Shown here: positions 34,376 to 42,822 of the stretch, one piece after another
How positions within the stretch are numbered: the stretch's first letter is position 1
Layout: each line of letters opens with the position of its first letter
Assembly: GCA_021775805.1 (NCBI GenBank)
Contig: JAJFHD010000096.1
Location: forward strand, 96,050-160,049
Source: Alphaproteobacteria bacterium
GTDB lineage: Bacteria; Pseudomonadota; Alphaproteobacteria; Rhizobiales; JAJFHC01
DNA length: 64,000 nt
Direction: 5' to 3'
Program-made: the position numbers and the translations under genes
The notes under the pieces: model-generated
Databases searched by the model: none
What the model was told of the DNA's origin: nothing
Seen by the model: only the letters and a program-made list of their open reading frames with translations

Positions 34376-34693
34376 TTACCGGCTAATACCTTCGTCTGAA
34401 TTGATGGCGGCGATGGAGACGTAACCATCCCGGTTGTGCAACCCGCACGCCTCGATCATGGCTTGCGATGCAGTATTGTCAGGCAAGACCTGTTCCTTGG
34501 CCATCATCCATCCGAAGAGCGCATGGCTCTCGTCCAGCATCGCGGCGTTGACAAGCTTTCCCGGTCCACGCCGTCGAACCATATGCGAGTGCTGCAACAC
34601 GGCCCCACCCGACACCGTTGGGATCGACGAAGCACAGAATCCGCCCGCCATTGGCAAGGCCGGGTGAATCAGCGGTCCAGGGGTGACGTTCAC
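34376..34693 (-). CDS. Hypothetical small protein (uncertain)
   Basis: A 105-codon frame with a GTG start and reasonable codon use runs towards the sugar transferase gene (NRDGYVSIAAINSDEGISR at the C-terminus). I do not recognise the family, the N-terminal part is low in information and no Shine-Dalgarno is evident. It might be a gene fragment; it is listed only because the space is otherwise empty. Confidence 0.28.
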   Translation of the reverse strand: MNVTPGPLIHPALPMAGGFCASSIPTVSGGAVLQHSHMVRRRGPGKLVNAAMLDESHALFGWMMAKEQVLPDNTASQAMIEACGLHNRDGYVSIAAINSDEGISR

Positions 34694-34904
34694 GAATCCT
34701 TCTCTGAAGCCTGATCTGGTTATCGGTTCTCACGAGTACGGTCATGAATATCCCAACTTGATGCCACCGTGGCGGCACAGTTCCGGCATTCTTTCAACAC
34801 CTTCGTGCGCTCGTTATGCGCTTACTCCGTCACAACAATCAACGCACTGAAGGCTCAAGGGAAAACATCCGGCCTTTTTGTCAGTTCGTTTGGTGAAAAC
34901 CTTT

Positions 34905-34944
34905 TGTGACACAAATCACAACGCGGCGCCCTCAATGCTACAAT
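34905..34944 (+). promoter_or_regulatory. CRP-type site and -10 box upstream of the crp-like gene
   Basis: TGTGA-CACAAA-TCACA at 34905-34920 is a perfect match to the E. coli CRP half-sites with the standard 6-bp spacer. A -10-like TACAAT begins at 34939, so the site would cover the -35 region. It lies about 145 bp upstream of the regulator's own ATG, which suggests autoregulation. Sequence match is directly visible; binding is inferred. Confidence 0.75.
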
Positions 34945-35063
34945 GTAGAAAAGAGAAGGTAAGTTCGAACGACCGAACAGGAAAACAATTGCGCTGCCGG
35001 CTTCACCCGTCGCATTCTTTGGTGTGACTGTTGGCTACCGGTGGCCATTGGGGGGAATTACGC

Positions 35064-35768
35064 ATGACAACACTCTCGCTCGACCGCAAGAAGGAGCTCC
35101 TGAAGGGTCATTTCCTGTTGCGCCACCTGCGTGACTGGGATCTGGAACGCCTCGCCCGTCATTCCCGGATTCTGAACGCCAAGGCCGGTACGGTTATATT
35201 CAAGAAGCATGATCCGGGCGACTCGATGATTGTCATCATATCGGGACGCGTGATGATCGGTTCGAAATCCGCGGAAGGTCGTGAAATTCTGTTCAACATC
35301 ATGAGTACCGGAGAAGTTTTCGGAGAAATCGCCTTTCTCGACGAAGAGAGCCGCTCAGCCGACGCCAAAGCCCTTGAAGACACAACCTACCTGGTGCTTG
35401 AACGCCGCTATTTCTTGCCGTTTCTGGAGGAGAATCCGAAGGTTGCCGTCGAACTCATGATCGTGCTGTGCAAACGCCTGCGCAACGCCACCGGCCAGAT
35501 CGAGGATACCGCTTTCTTCGAGTTGAGCACGCGGCTGGCGAAAAAACTGATAGCCTTTGCCGAACATTACGGCTCGATCCATGAACACGGTTCCAGAATC
35601 GAACTGCCGTTGAGCCAGTCTGATCTGGGAGCCATGCTCAATGCGACCCGGGAGAGCATCAACCGGCAGCTCCGATCCTGGGTAAAGTCCGGCCTGATCG
35701 AAATGGAAGACGGGTCGATCATTGTGGTCGACATCAAACGTTTGACCGAGGTTGCCGAGGACGCTTGA
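35064..35768 (+). CDS. Crp/Fnr-family cAMP-type transcriptional regulator
   Basis: The 234-residue regulator has an N-terminal cyclic-nucleotide-binding domain and a C-terminal winged helix. The phosphate-binding cassette GEVFGEIAFLDEESRSADAKA carries Glu88 and the Arg97-Ser98 pair that hold cAMP in E. coli CRP. The recognition helix (LNATRESINRQL) keeps Arg196, Glu197 and Arg201, equivalent to Arg180, Glu181 and Arg185 of CRP that read TGTGA. It has no FNR-type N-terminal cysteines. The ATG at 35064 follows GGGGGGAA. The stop overlaps the start of the cyclase gene, so sensor and effector are translated together. A perfect CRP site lies upstream. Confidence 0.93.
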   Translation: MTTLSLDRKKELLKGHFLLRHLRDWDLERLARHSRILNAKAGTVIFKKHDPGDSMIVIISGRVMIGSKSAEGREILFNIMSTGEVFGEIAFLDEESRSADAKALEDTTYLVLERRYFLPFLEENPKVAVELMIVLCKRLRNATGQIEDTAFFELSTRLAKKLIAFAEHYGSIHEHGSRIELPLSQSDLGAMLNATRESINRQLRSWVKSGLIEMEDGSIIVVDIKRLTEVAEDA

Positions 35769-37783
35769 TGGGGTTCACCCTGCCAACGTCTCGCGAAATT
35801 GGCCCGGTCACACCGGGCAACGAAGGCGTACCCCTGAATCTGTTGTTTTTCCTCGTTGTGCTGGCCGCCGGCCTCATTCAGACCGCACGCATGCTGGGAT
35901 TGTTGCAGTTCCTCGAATTCGCGGCTTACGATCAATTCCTGCGCATGCGCGCCGGCACGATCACAACACCCAGTTATGCAGCGGTCGTGACTATCGATGA
36001 CGAGGATCTGAAGGGACTCACCTGGCCGGTTCCCGACGGCACGCTCAACGACATTGTCGCCCGCGCACTGGAATTCCGGGCCAAGGTTGTCGGTCTCGAT
36101 ATCTATCGGCCGACACCCCAGCCGCCCGGATCGGACGCCCTTGACCAGACCCTGAAGACCCGGCCCGACGTGGTCGGCATTTTCCGGTTTCCATCCGAAA
36201 GCGGGGTTGGCGTGGCGCCGCCGCCGGCAATCGCATCGCCGCATCGGATCGGTTTTTCCGATATTCCGCTTGACCACGACGGCCTCGTTCGGCGTGCTCT
36301 GCTCTACCAGAACAACGAACAGGGCACGCGCACAAGCCTGGCGCTCCAGACCGCCAGGATTTGGTTGTCGGAACGCAAGATTGCGCCAGGTCGGTCGCCC
36401 ACCAGCCCCACAGGTGTCCAGATTGGTGCAGCCGACCTGCACCCGTTGGGATCGGCCTATGGCAGTTACGTCGGCCTGGATGCCAGCGGCTTCCAGATTG
36501 CCTATGATTTCCGGAGGCGGCCCGATCAAATTCCAGTGGTCCGCGCCCGGGATCTGTTGTCCGGTGTCATCAAGCCTGACGCCCTCGATGGCCGTATTGT
36601 CTTTGTTGGAGTTACCAGCCAGGAGGTCAAAGACCTCTTTATCGCGCCACAGGATGGCAGCAAGGATCGCAAGTCGACCTATGGCGTGTTCCTTCACGCC
36701 TATGCTGCCGACCAGATCGTCAGGCAGGCCGTAGGCCAGTCGTCCGTGATGGCGGATCTACCGGCACCGGTCGAAACCATCCTGATCCTGCTTGGTGCGA
36801 CACTCGCCGCGGTCGTGCTGCAACTGGGTAACCGTGCTCAGGTTCATGCCGTCCTTGGCCTTCTTGGCGCCGCCCTGATCGCGGTGGCCGCCTACGTTGC
36901 CTTTGTCTGGGACTGGTGGATTCCGGTCGCGCCCGTCATGTTGTCGTATTTGTTGTCCTCGACCCTGGTAATGGGATACCGGGGTGTCGTCGACCGTCGC
37001 CGGCGTGTAGCCTTGGCCGGTCTGTTGACCAATCAGGTCTCCGCCGCCGTTGCTCAGCAACTGTGGCAAAACCGTCATGCTATCCTGAAAGGGACAAAAC
37101 CAATCCCGACCCGGTTGACGGCAACGGTTCTCTTCGTTGATCTTGCCGATTCGACCACGGTTGCCGACGAATTGCCCCCGGATCAGCTTGTCGATTGGGT
37201 CAGCCGATTTCTCGCTGAAATGGCCGATGCGGTGCTGGTCCACGACGGCGTTGTCGAGAAATTCACCGGCGACGGGTTGATGGCGGTGTTCGGCGTGCCG
37301 ATCCCCAGAACCGATGAAGCGGCCATTGCCGACGACGTTCGTCGGGCCTGCGAAACTGCTCTGGACATGAGCCACAGACTGGCCCGGCTCAACGAAGAGA
37401 CCGCGAGAGGTCACCTGCCCTACACGACCTGCCGGATAGGTATCCATACCGGCAGGCTTTCCGCCGGCAATGTGGGAAGCCGAACCCGTATGCAGTATTC
37501 CGTGATCGGCCAGGCCGCAAATCTGGCCGCACGGCTGGAAGCCTATGGCAAGGACGAACCGGACATTGCCAATGACAGGTTTGGCAATCGGATCGACTGC
37601 CGTATCCTGATCAGCGAGACATCCAGATCACATTTGCCCGACGGCTATTGCCTTGAAGAGATCGGCGCTATTGAATTGCGCGGTGCGCAAAGCGCAATGA
37701 AGGCGTTCCGCTTGAATGCTAAGGCAGTATCGGCGGCCCGGGCAGACAACGAAACCGGGGATTTGTCGGGAAAGCAGATATGA
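35768..37783 (+). CDS. CHASE2-domain class III adenylate/guanylate cyclase
   Basis: The 671-residue membrane protein has an N-terminal membrane segment, an extracytoplasmic CHASE2 sensor (about residues 45-330), three hydrophobic segments (about 335-405) and a cytoplasmic class III cyclase domain. In the latter, LFVDLADST and KFTGDGLMAVFG carry the two metal-binding Asp residues; Lys before FTGD and Ser in QYSVIG are at substrate-selecting positions and point to ATP; QAANLAARLE carries the transition-state Asn and Arg. It should make cAMP in response to an envelope signal. Start ATG overlaps the crp stop (TGATG), and the next gene overlaps its end. Confidence 0.93.
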   Translation: MGFTLPTSREIGPVTPGNEGVPLNLLFFLVVLAAGLIQTARMLGLLQFLEFAAYDQFLRMRAGTITTPSYAAVVTIDDEDLKGLTWPVPDGTLNDIVARALEFRAKVVGLDIYRPTPQPPGSDALDQTLKTRPDVVGIFRFPSESGVGVAPPPAIASPHRIGFSDIPLDHDGLVRRALLYQNNEQGTRTSLALQTARIWLSERKIAPGRSPTSPTGVQIGAADLHPLGSAYGSYVGLDASGFQIAYDFRRRPDQIPVVRARDLLSGVIKPDALDGRIVFVGVTSQEVKDLFIAPQDGSKDRKSTYGVFLHAYAADQIVRQAVGQSSVMADLPAPVETILILLGATLAAVVLQLGNRAQVHAVLGLLGAALIAVAAYVAFVWDWWIPVAPVMLSYLLSSTLVMGYRGVVDRRRRVALAGLLTNQVSAAVAQQLWQNRHAILKGTKPIPTRLTATVLFVDLADSTTVADELPPDQLVDWVSRFLAEMADAVLVHDGVVEKFTGDGLMAVFGVPIPRTDEAAIADDVRRACETALDMSHRLARLNEETARGHLPYTTCRIGIHTGRLSAGNVGSRTRMQYSVIGQAANLAARLEAYGKDEPDIANDRFGNRIDCRILISETSRSHLPDGYCLEEIGAIELRGAQSAMKAFRLNAKAVSAARADNETGDLSGKQI

Positions 37784-38454
37784 CAAACAAACATCCAGTG
37801 CCAACGGCCAGAAACAGAGCGGTCTGCAGCATTCTTTTAGCGTGCCTATTCATTATCTGTGAGACCGCCGCCACGATTCAGGCGAAGGCTCAATCCACCG
37901 GCGCAACGGTCGAACCTATCGTGTTCGTACCACCGGTTATCGGTGCTCCGGGGAATCGGGTCGGGGCCGGCACCCGGTCGGGAAACCTCTCCTCGCCTGG
38001 TGTATCCATTGTCGCGCCAAAGGGCGGCGGGCTTACGCGGCTGGAGTCACCGCGTCTCTACTGGTGGCTCGATCATCCCTTTTCCGGTGCCATCCAGATT
38101 CAGCTTCGCGCCAACGACGCGGAAAGACCGCTTCTCGATCTGGAGGAAAACCTTTCAGTGCCCCGCGGCCTGCAAGCGTTCGACCTCGGCAGTCTCGGCC
38201 TTCGCATCCGTGACCGGCAGATTTACGAATGGTCGATCACGCTCCATCCTGCCGGCTCCGGCGAACCGAGCCGGGCCATCACATTTCTCGAACGACGGCC
38301 GTCGAACGCCCCGGTCAGGTCCGGCGACAAGGCTACCGTCGCCCGGTCACTCGCGTCCGAGGGCATTTGGTTTGACGCCTTTGCCAAAACGGCTCGTGAT
38401 CCGGGCCTCTTGGACTATCGCAACGCGCTCCTGCTGCAAATCGGTATCAAGTGA
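37780..38454 (+). CDS. DUF928 domain-containing secreted protein
   Basis: A 224-residue protein with a signal peptide (hydrophobic about residues 14-34, then AQS) and the DUF928 pattern. Examples are the FVPPVIGAPGNRVGAGTRSG start, SPRLYWWLDHPFSGAIQIQLR and RQIYEWSITLHP. DUF928 proteins are best known from cyanobacteria, often close to CHASE2 and caspase genes. Here the gene overlaps the cyclase gene by 4 bp. A periplasmic partner of the CHASE2 sensor is a reasonable inference. No enzymatic motif is seen. Confidence 0.8.
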   Translation: MTNKHPVPTARNRAVCSILLACLFIICETAATIQAKAQSTGATVEPIVFVPPVIGAPGNRVGAGTRSGNLSSPGVSIVAPKGGGLTRLESPRLYWWLDHPFSGAIQIQLRANDAERPLLDLEENLSVPRGLQAFDLGSLGLRIRDRQIYEWSITLHPAGSGEPSRAITFLERRPSNAPVRSGDKATVARSLASEGIWFDAFAKTARDPGLLDYRNALLLQIGIK

Positions 38455-38517
38455 ATTGTGAATTGACGCTCCCGCCTGTGGGGGACACACAACCCTTTTG
38501 AAACAACCGGGTTTAAA

Positions 38518-39156
38518 ATGGAAAATATTTCCGGCCACCTTCCTGATCTTGCCTTGGCCTATCTGGCCTACCTGATTGCAACGTTAAGTCCGGGCCCCGC
38601 CAATCTGGCCATTGTTGCCACATCGATTCGCAATGGACGCGCCGCGGGGCTCAGCCTCGCCTCAGGCGTTTTGCTCGGCTCGCTGACCTGGGGCATTCTG
38701 GCGGCCCTGGGCTTGTCGACGTTCCTTGTTGCCTATGGCTGGACCATGGAGGTCCTGAGGATTGCCGGCGGCTGCTATCTGCTCTGGCTGGCCTGGCGAT
38801 CAATGCGTTCGGCACTGAACCACGATAGGGCGATCCCTCCTGCCGCTGCGGCAAAAAGCTCGGGCCGGGCATTTTTCACCCGCGGGCTCGTCATTCACCT
38901 GACAAACCCGAAATCGATCTTTGCATGGCTGGCTATCATTGCAATCGGGGTCGGACCGGGTTCGCCGACATGGGTGGCTGCAGCCATCATCGCCGGATGC
39001 TGGTTGCTGGGAATCGTGATTTTTGGCGGATATGCTGTTGTGTTTTCAACCCGGAGAGCGACCACAACCTATCTGTCGGCCAGACGCTGGATTGATGGGG
39101 CAACCGCGGCCATCTTTGGCATTGCCGGACTGAAGCTCCTGGCATCACGCAGCTGA
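38518..39156 (+). CDS. LysE-family translocator
   Basis: The 212-residue membrane protein has about six hydrophobic segments and the LysE/RhtB signature LAYLIATLSPGPANLAIVATSIRNGRAAGLSLASGVLLGS at its N-terminus. Such proteins export amino acids or homoserine lactones. It starts 63 bp after the DUF928 gene, outside the overlap-coupled set, so membership of the same transcript is uncertain. It converges with the methyltransferase gene, with only 4 bp between stop codons. Confidence 0.88.
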   Translation: MENISGHLPDLALAYLAYLIATLSPGPANLAIVATSIRNGRAAGLSLASGVLLGSLTWGILAALGLSTFLVAYGWTMEVLRIAGGCYLLWLAWRSMRSALNHDRAIPPAAAAKSSGRAFFTRGLVIHLTNPKSIFAWLAIIAIGVGPGSPTWVAAAIIAGCWLLGIVIFGGYAVVFSTRRATTTYLSARRWIDGATAAIFGIAGLKLLASRS

Positions 39157-39160
39157 TCTT

Positions 39161-39973
39161 TCAGGGCCTGGACGCCTTGAGTGAAAAGGCCAGCGGCACG
39201 GACGGCACCCCCGGCGGCAGCACTTCAAACCCTTGGCCGTCACTGATCATTGAGGGGAAAGCCTTCCAGACGAGGCGGTCGTGCTCGTTGAGGAAGTCAA
39301 GCCGAAGGCCAACGCCGATGAGAGCATTGACGATGCTTGAGAGTGAATGATTCCATTCACACGTCCGGGTGTTCTTCAGGCGGTCTGGATCGCCTGTATA
39401 GGTTGTACTTTCATCGAATGTGAGAGGCGTCCTGCCTTGAAAATAGGGATAGGTCGGCACCAGGGTGCCATCCTCCATTTCCTCGAGCATCATTGCTGCC
39501 GGGTGCGCTTCAAGCAAGTAGAGATACCCGCCGGGTTTGAGGAAATGCGCCACCACGGTTGCCCAGGCTTCGATATCCGGTAACCAGTTGATGGCGCCCC
39601 AGGTCACATAGACAATGTCAAACGCACCACTGACCAACTGCGCCGCGTCATAAACGTTGCCTTCGACGAATGTGCCCGCAACGCCGGTCTCCGCCGAAAG
39701 CGCCCTCGCCGCTTCAATGGCTTTCCCGGAAAAATCGAGCCCCGTGACGATAGCGCCCCGCCGCGCAAGGCACAGTGTGTCAAGTCCGAAGTGACACTGA
39801 AGATGGACCAAACTTTTGTCCGAAACATCGCCGACTTCCTCGCTCTCGATCTGACCGAGAACGTCAGCGCCGGCGCGAAACTCCGGCACGCCGTAGACGC
39901 CTGTCGTGGACTTCACATGGATCTGAACCGCCTCTTCCCAACGGCGGTGATTGATCTCGAAATGCTCTTCCAC
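39161..39973 (-). CDS. Class I SAM-dependent methyltransferase
   Basis: This 270-residue protein has motif I as LVHLQCHFGLDTLCLARRGA, followed by VTGLDFSGKAIEAARAL, FDIVYVTWGAINWLPDIEAWATVVAHFLKPGGYLYLLE, a standard arrangement for type 11/25 methyltransferases. The substrate is unknown. It starts at a GTG with GGAG upstream, 16 bp after the OmpA-domain gene stop, so the two are probably co-transcribed. Its position at the end of the envelope module may be incidental. Confidence 0.84.
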   Translation of the reverse strand: MEEHFEINHRRWEEAVQIHVKSTTGVYGVPEFRAGADVLGQIESEEVGDVSDKSLVHLQCHFGLDTLCLARRGAIVTGLDFSGKAIEAARALSAETGVAGTFVEGNVYDAAQLVSGAFDIVYVTWGAINWLPDIEAWATVVAHFLKPGGYLYLLEAHPAAMMLEEMEDGTLVPTYPYFQGRTPLTFDESTTYTGDPDRLKNTRTCEWNHSLSSIVNALIGVGLRLDFLNEHDRLVWKAFPSMISDGQGFEVLPPGVPSVPLAFSLKASRP

Positions 39974-39989
39974 GCCTCACTCCGGTTTT

Positions 39990-40499
39990 TCAGTTTTTCG
40001 CGATCCTTACCACCTCGACCCGCCGGTTGTTCTCGGCCGTCGGACTGATGCCCTCCAGCAACCGGGTCTCGCCATGTCCAACGGAAACCAGGAGCTTGTC
40101 GTCAACGCCCCTGTTGGTCAGGTATCGCTGGACTGACGCAGCTCTCCTCTCGGACAGCGATTTGTTGTAGGCGGCCGACCCTGATGCATCGGTGTGGCCT
40201 TCAATCAGGAACCGGTACTCCTGCAACTCCGGCGACAAGAGTGCTGTGGCGATCGTATTCAGCAGGTCCAGTGCTTCGTCGGTCAAATCCGCGCTGTTGA
40301 AGCGGAATGTGACCGGTGCCGCGACACTGACTTCGGTTCCCTCGTCGACGCCCACAGGGGTCAGCGAACGCACAACGAATTCTGAGGAGACGTCCTTGGG
40401 AACCAGCGTCCGAACCCGGGCTTTTTCTTCGGCGTGGGCTTGCATCAGGACCGCCACGGACATGGCCGCGGCGGCAATCGTCATTGGAATGGCATTCAT
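39990..40499 (-). CDS. OmpA-domain envelope protein
   Basis: The 169-residue protein has a signal peptide (about residues 1-23, ending AHA) and a C-terminal OmpA/MotB domain with RFNSADLTDEALDLLNTIA, LIEGHTDASGSAAYNKSLSERRA and NNRRVEVVRIAKN. The last two hold the Asp and Arg that bind peptidoglycan. There is no lipobox and no beta-barrel, so it should be a soluble periplasmic peptidoglycan-binding protein. It follows the DUF4384 gene by about 100 bp. It is the smaller of two OmpA-domain proteins around the caspase genes. Confidence 0.86.
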   Translation of the reverse strand: MNAIPMTIAAAAMSVAVLMQAHAEEKARVRTLVPKDVSSEFVVRSLTPVGVDEGTEVSVAAPVTFRFNSADLTDEALDLLNTIATALLSPELQEYRFLIEGHTDASGSAAYNKSLSERRAASVQRYLTNRGVDDKLLVSVGHGETRLLEGISPTAENNRRVEVVRIAKN

Positions 40500-40603
40500 G
40501 AGTCCGGTCCTCTCCCGCTGAAGGGTATGTCAACCCCGTCTTGCCAGTGTTGCGTCCGGCAACGGCGACAATACCTCACACATTACCTGACAATCAGACC
40601 CGA

Positions 40604-41242
40604 TCAATTTTCAAGCACTTCGAACGCAATATCGGCAGTTGCCCATTGGTTGTCGCCTTCGGAGTCCGTGACAACGTCCTTGATCTGGTCTGCCAGCTTT
40701 TCGGTTTCGCCTTCGAACTGTCCGAAGCCACTGTTGAAAGCGAAAACGATCGCCTCTTCAAAGGATCTGTTGTCTGTACTTGCCAGAATTTTCAACAGGT
40801 TCGCGCCCGAGGGACCACCGACCTGAAGTTTGAATTTTGCGGCATCGCCCGGCACCCGCATCACAGTGTCAGCGGCGATTTTGTTGACCTTGTTGAACTT
40901 GTTGGGGAAAATCATCGTCGATTTTCCCTCAGCGTCGACGCTGAAAATCGTGACATAGGCATCCAGGTTTGCCCGGATGTAAATATCGACAACCTCGCCA
41001 ATCTTGTACTTCGCGCTCTTGTGATTGACCCAGCCATCGATGTCGAGGTCGGATTTTGGCGCCGCAACGACCGACAGGGAGCGCTGGGCATCGGAAAGCA
41101 GCGCTTCGGCCTGGGCTTGCGGGGCGAACGGCGTTGCCGCAATTGCGGCAGCAAACAACACTCCCGCCCCAAGAACCGCGGCAAAACGGCCCCGGATTTT
41201 CGATGTATCGTTATCGGCGTAAGTTCTTGCCCTGTGGATCAT
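40604..41242 (-). CDS. DUF4384 domain-containing secreted protein
   Basis: The 212-residue product has a signal peptide (hydrophobic about residues 20-40, ending AQAEA) and a DUF4384 domain. LDIDGWVNHKSAKYKIGEVVDIYIRANLDAYVTIFSVDAEGKSTMIFPN is the typical core, an immunoglobulin-like fold seen mostly fused to kinases, caspases or OmpA proteins. No catalytic residues are apparent. The ATG at 41242 is chosen over upstream codons that would destroy the signal peptide. A CRP-type palindrome and a TATTAT box lie upstream. The caspase genes follow the same direction but end before its promoter. Confidence 0.83.
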   Translation of the reverse strand: MIHRARTYADNDTSKIRGRFAAVLGAGVLFAAAIAATPFAPQAQAEALLSDAQRSLSVVAAPKSDLDIDGWVNHKSAKYKIGEVVDIYIRANLDAYVTIFSVDAEGKSTMIFPNKFNKVNKIAADTVMRVPGDAAKFKLQVGGPSGANLLKILASTDNRSFEEAIVFAFNSGFGQFEGETEKLADQIKDVVTDSEGDNQWATADIAFEVLEN

Positions 41243-41345
41243 GGTGTTGTCCTCCTGAATTTCAAACCCCGTTGCACGCAGGGTAGACGGCTTGTTACAT
41301 GATTGTCCAACGTGCGGCACCCAATACGCCGCGTCCTCGACAACC

Positions 41346-41390
41346 ATAATATGGGTTGGGCGACACACAAGGGGTGTGATCCAAATCACC
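41346..41390 (-). promoter_or_regulatory. CRP-type site and -10 box for the DUF4384 gene
   Basis: TGTGA-TCCAAA-TCACC at 41375-41390 matches the CRP consensus except the last base. On the minus strand a TATTAT box occupies 41351-41346. The distance from site centre to the box (about 31 bp) is close to that of class II CRP promoters. The site overlaps the stop codon of the upstream caspase gene. Confidence 0.65.
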
Positions 41391-42822
41391 GGACAATAGT
41401 ATACCCCTTCAGCGCCCGCGACCAACGCGCGCTCCGATTGACCCGATCATTGGTCCAGACCCGCGTCAGCGCCGCTGCCAGTTCGGCCAGGTAAATCTTC
41501 GGATCGGACATCGAGGCCAGGGACCCGTTCTCTTCGAGCAATTGTGCAATATCAATGTTGTCTTGCGTCACGAGCGCAATCATCGTGCCTTCGCCGGTCG
41601 GTTCGGATGCCCTGAAATCAAACCCGTAATAGGCGTCGGGGACGGTGATCGGGTTGCCCGGAGAGATGGCATTGCTCTTGCCGTTCTTGCGCATGATGTC
41701 GTTCGGGAACAGCTGTGTCACCTGGCCCTCGGCATTGACATCAAGAAGCACAAGCCAGCCCTGATGCTTCGACGTCACCCTGAAACGGATTTTCTGCCCC
41801 AGCTTGACCCGGTTGCCCGGCAGCAGTTGAATGTCAACCTCGCCATTGTCATGGCCGACGAGCACATCCGTAGGCTCCACGGCAACCACATGCACGCCGG
41901 TACCGATCGCCGCCCCTGCCACAAACTCCGTCTTCGGGGCCTCGAACGACGGCGTGAAACCCCGGTTGCACTGTTTACGACTGTCGCACCAGGCTTTTGT
42001 CTTTGTCCGTACAAAGGACAGAAGTTCTGCGTTGGAGACCACGCCATTGACGTTGCTGTCGGCCTTGCGGTCGCGGAGTCCTTCGAGGAAGTAGTTCGTG
42101 AAGATGCCGCCTTTGCGGTTGCCCCAGGCGTATTGGTTCGAAGACGCCGCCGACCAGATCCGCTGGGTGGCTGAATTGCGTACAAAGCTTTCTTCACGCC
42201 GATGCGCCTGCTCCTTTCGCTTTTGAGTCTTGGCATCGTCGCCGCCGCGGAACCGGGGGAAATAGGTACGTGGTGAAAAGTCGCCCGTATTGGCTGCCGG
42301 CGCCCCGCCGCGCGAGATCGTTCCCGAATGACAGGAATCAATGATCGCGGTCAAATTCCTGCCTTTCATGCGCCCCAGAAGTTTCGAGAATGTATCGTCG
42401 GTTATCTGGTTGCCAAAATTCTTGCTCGTGTCATGGGGCGACAGGGTTTCATCGAGTCCGTCGCGTTCATCGCCGTTGCGGTCTTTAACCTGGCCGCCAT
42501 GGCCGGAGTAGTAGAACACGATGTCGTCGCCAGGTTTGGTGGAATTGATCAGCCATTGCTCCATGGCGCGAATGATGTTCTTCCGGCTCGCCGTGCTGTC
42601 TTGCAGGACAGCGATTTCGTCTTTCGCAAACCCCCAGTCTTCAATCAGAAACCTCTCAACATTGGCAATGTCCACCGGCGGGCCTTTGAGGTCGGGGATG
42701 TTCTCGTAGTCACCAATGCCCACAAGCAGCGCCCGCTTGCCGGCGGCACCCGCATCGTCCGATCCCATGCCGTACAGCAGGGCTGTAACTGCCACAATGG
42801 ACAATCCTCTCAGTAGCGGCAT
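41386..42822 (-). CDS. Secreted caspase-family protease with EF-hand-like loop and DUF4384-like domain
   Basis: The 478-residue protein has a signal peptide (about residues 1-27) followed by a caspase (peptidase C14) domain. The catalytic His108 lies in YYSGHGGQ and Cys164 in IDSCHSG. A canonical 12-residue EF-hand-type loop (DSNVNGVVSNAE, 255-266) follows, then a DUF4384-like region (GNRVKLGQKIRFRVTSKHQGWLVLLDVN) to the C-terminus. Orthocaspases cut after Arg or Lys and some need calcium. The ATG at 42822 overlaps the end of the other caspase gene by 13 bp. The export signal places it in the periplasm or outside; the target is unknown. Confidence 0.9.
   Translation of the reverse strand: MPLLRGLSIVAVTALLYGMGSDDAGAAGKRALLVGIGDYENIPDLKGPPVDIANVERFLIEDWGFAKDEIAVLQDSTASRKNIIRAMEQWLINSTKPGDDIVFYYSGHGGQVKDRNGDERDGLDETLSPHDTSKNFGNQITDDTFSKLLGRMKGRNLTAIIDSCHSGTISRGGAPAANTGDFSPRTYFPRFRGGDDAKTQKRKEQAHRREESFVRNSATQRIWSAASSNQYAWGNRKGGIFTNYFLEGLRDRKADSNVNGVVSNAELLSFVRTKTKAWCDSRKQCNRGFTPSFEAPKTEFVAGAAIGTGVHVVAVEPTDVLVGHDNGEVDIQLLPGNRVKLGQKIRFRVTSKHQGWLVLLDVNAEGQVTQLFPNDIMRKNGKSNAISPGNPITVPDAYYGFDFRASEPTGEGTMIALVTQDNIDIAQLLEENGSLASMSDPKIYLAELAAALTRVWTNDRVNRSARWSRALKGYTIVR

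Larger units (their letters stand above)
34346..35063. other. Long intergenic region upstream of the crp-cyclase operon
   Basis: The 718 bp before the crp-like gene contain one weak leftward open frame (34376-34693), a perfect CRP-type palindrome at 34905-34920 and a TACAAT box at 34939-34944. From about 34720 to 34900 I see no gene or clear structure. Confidence 0.5.
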
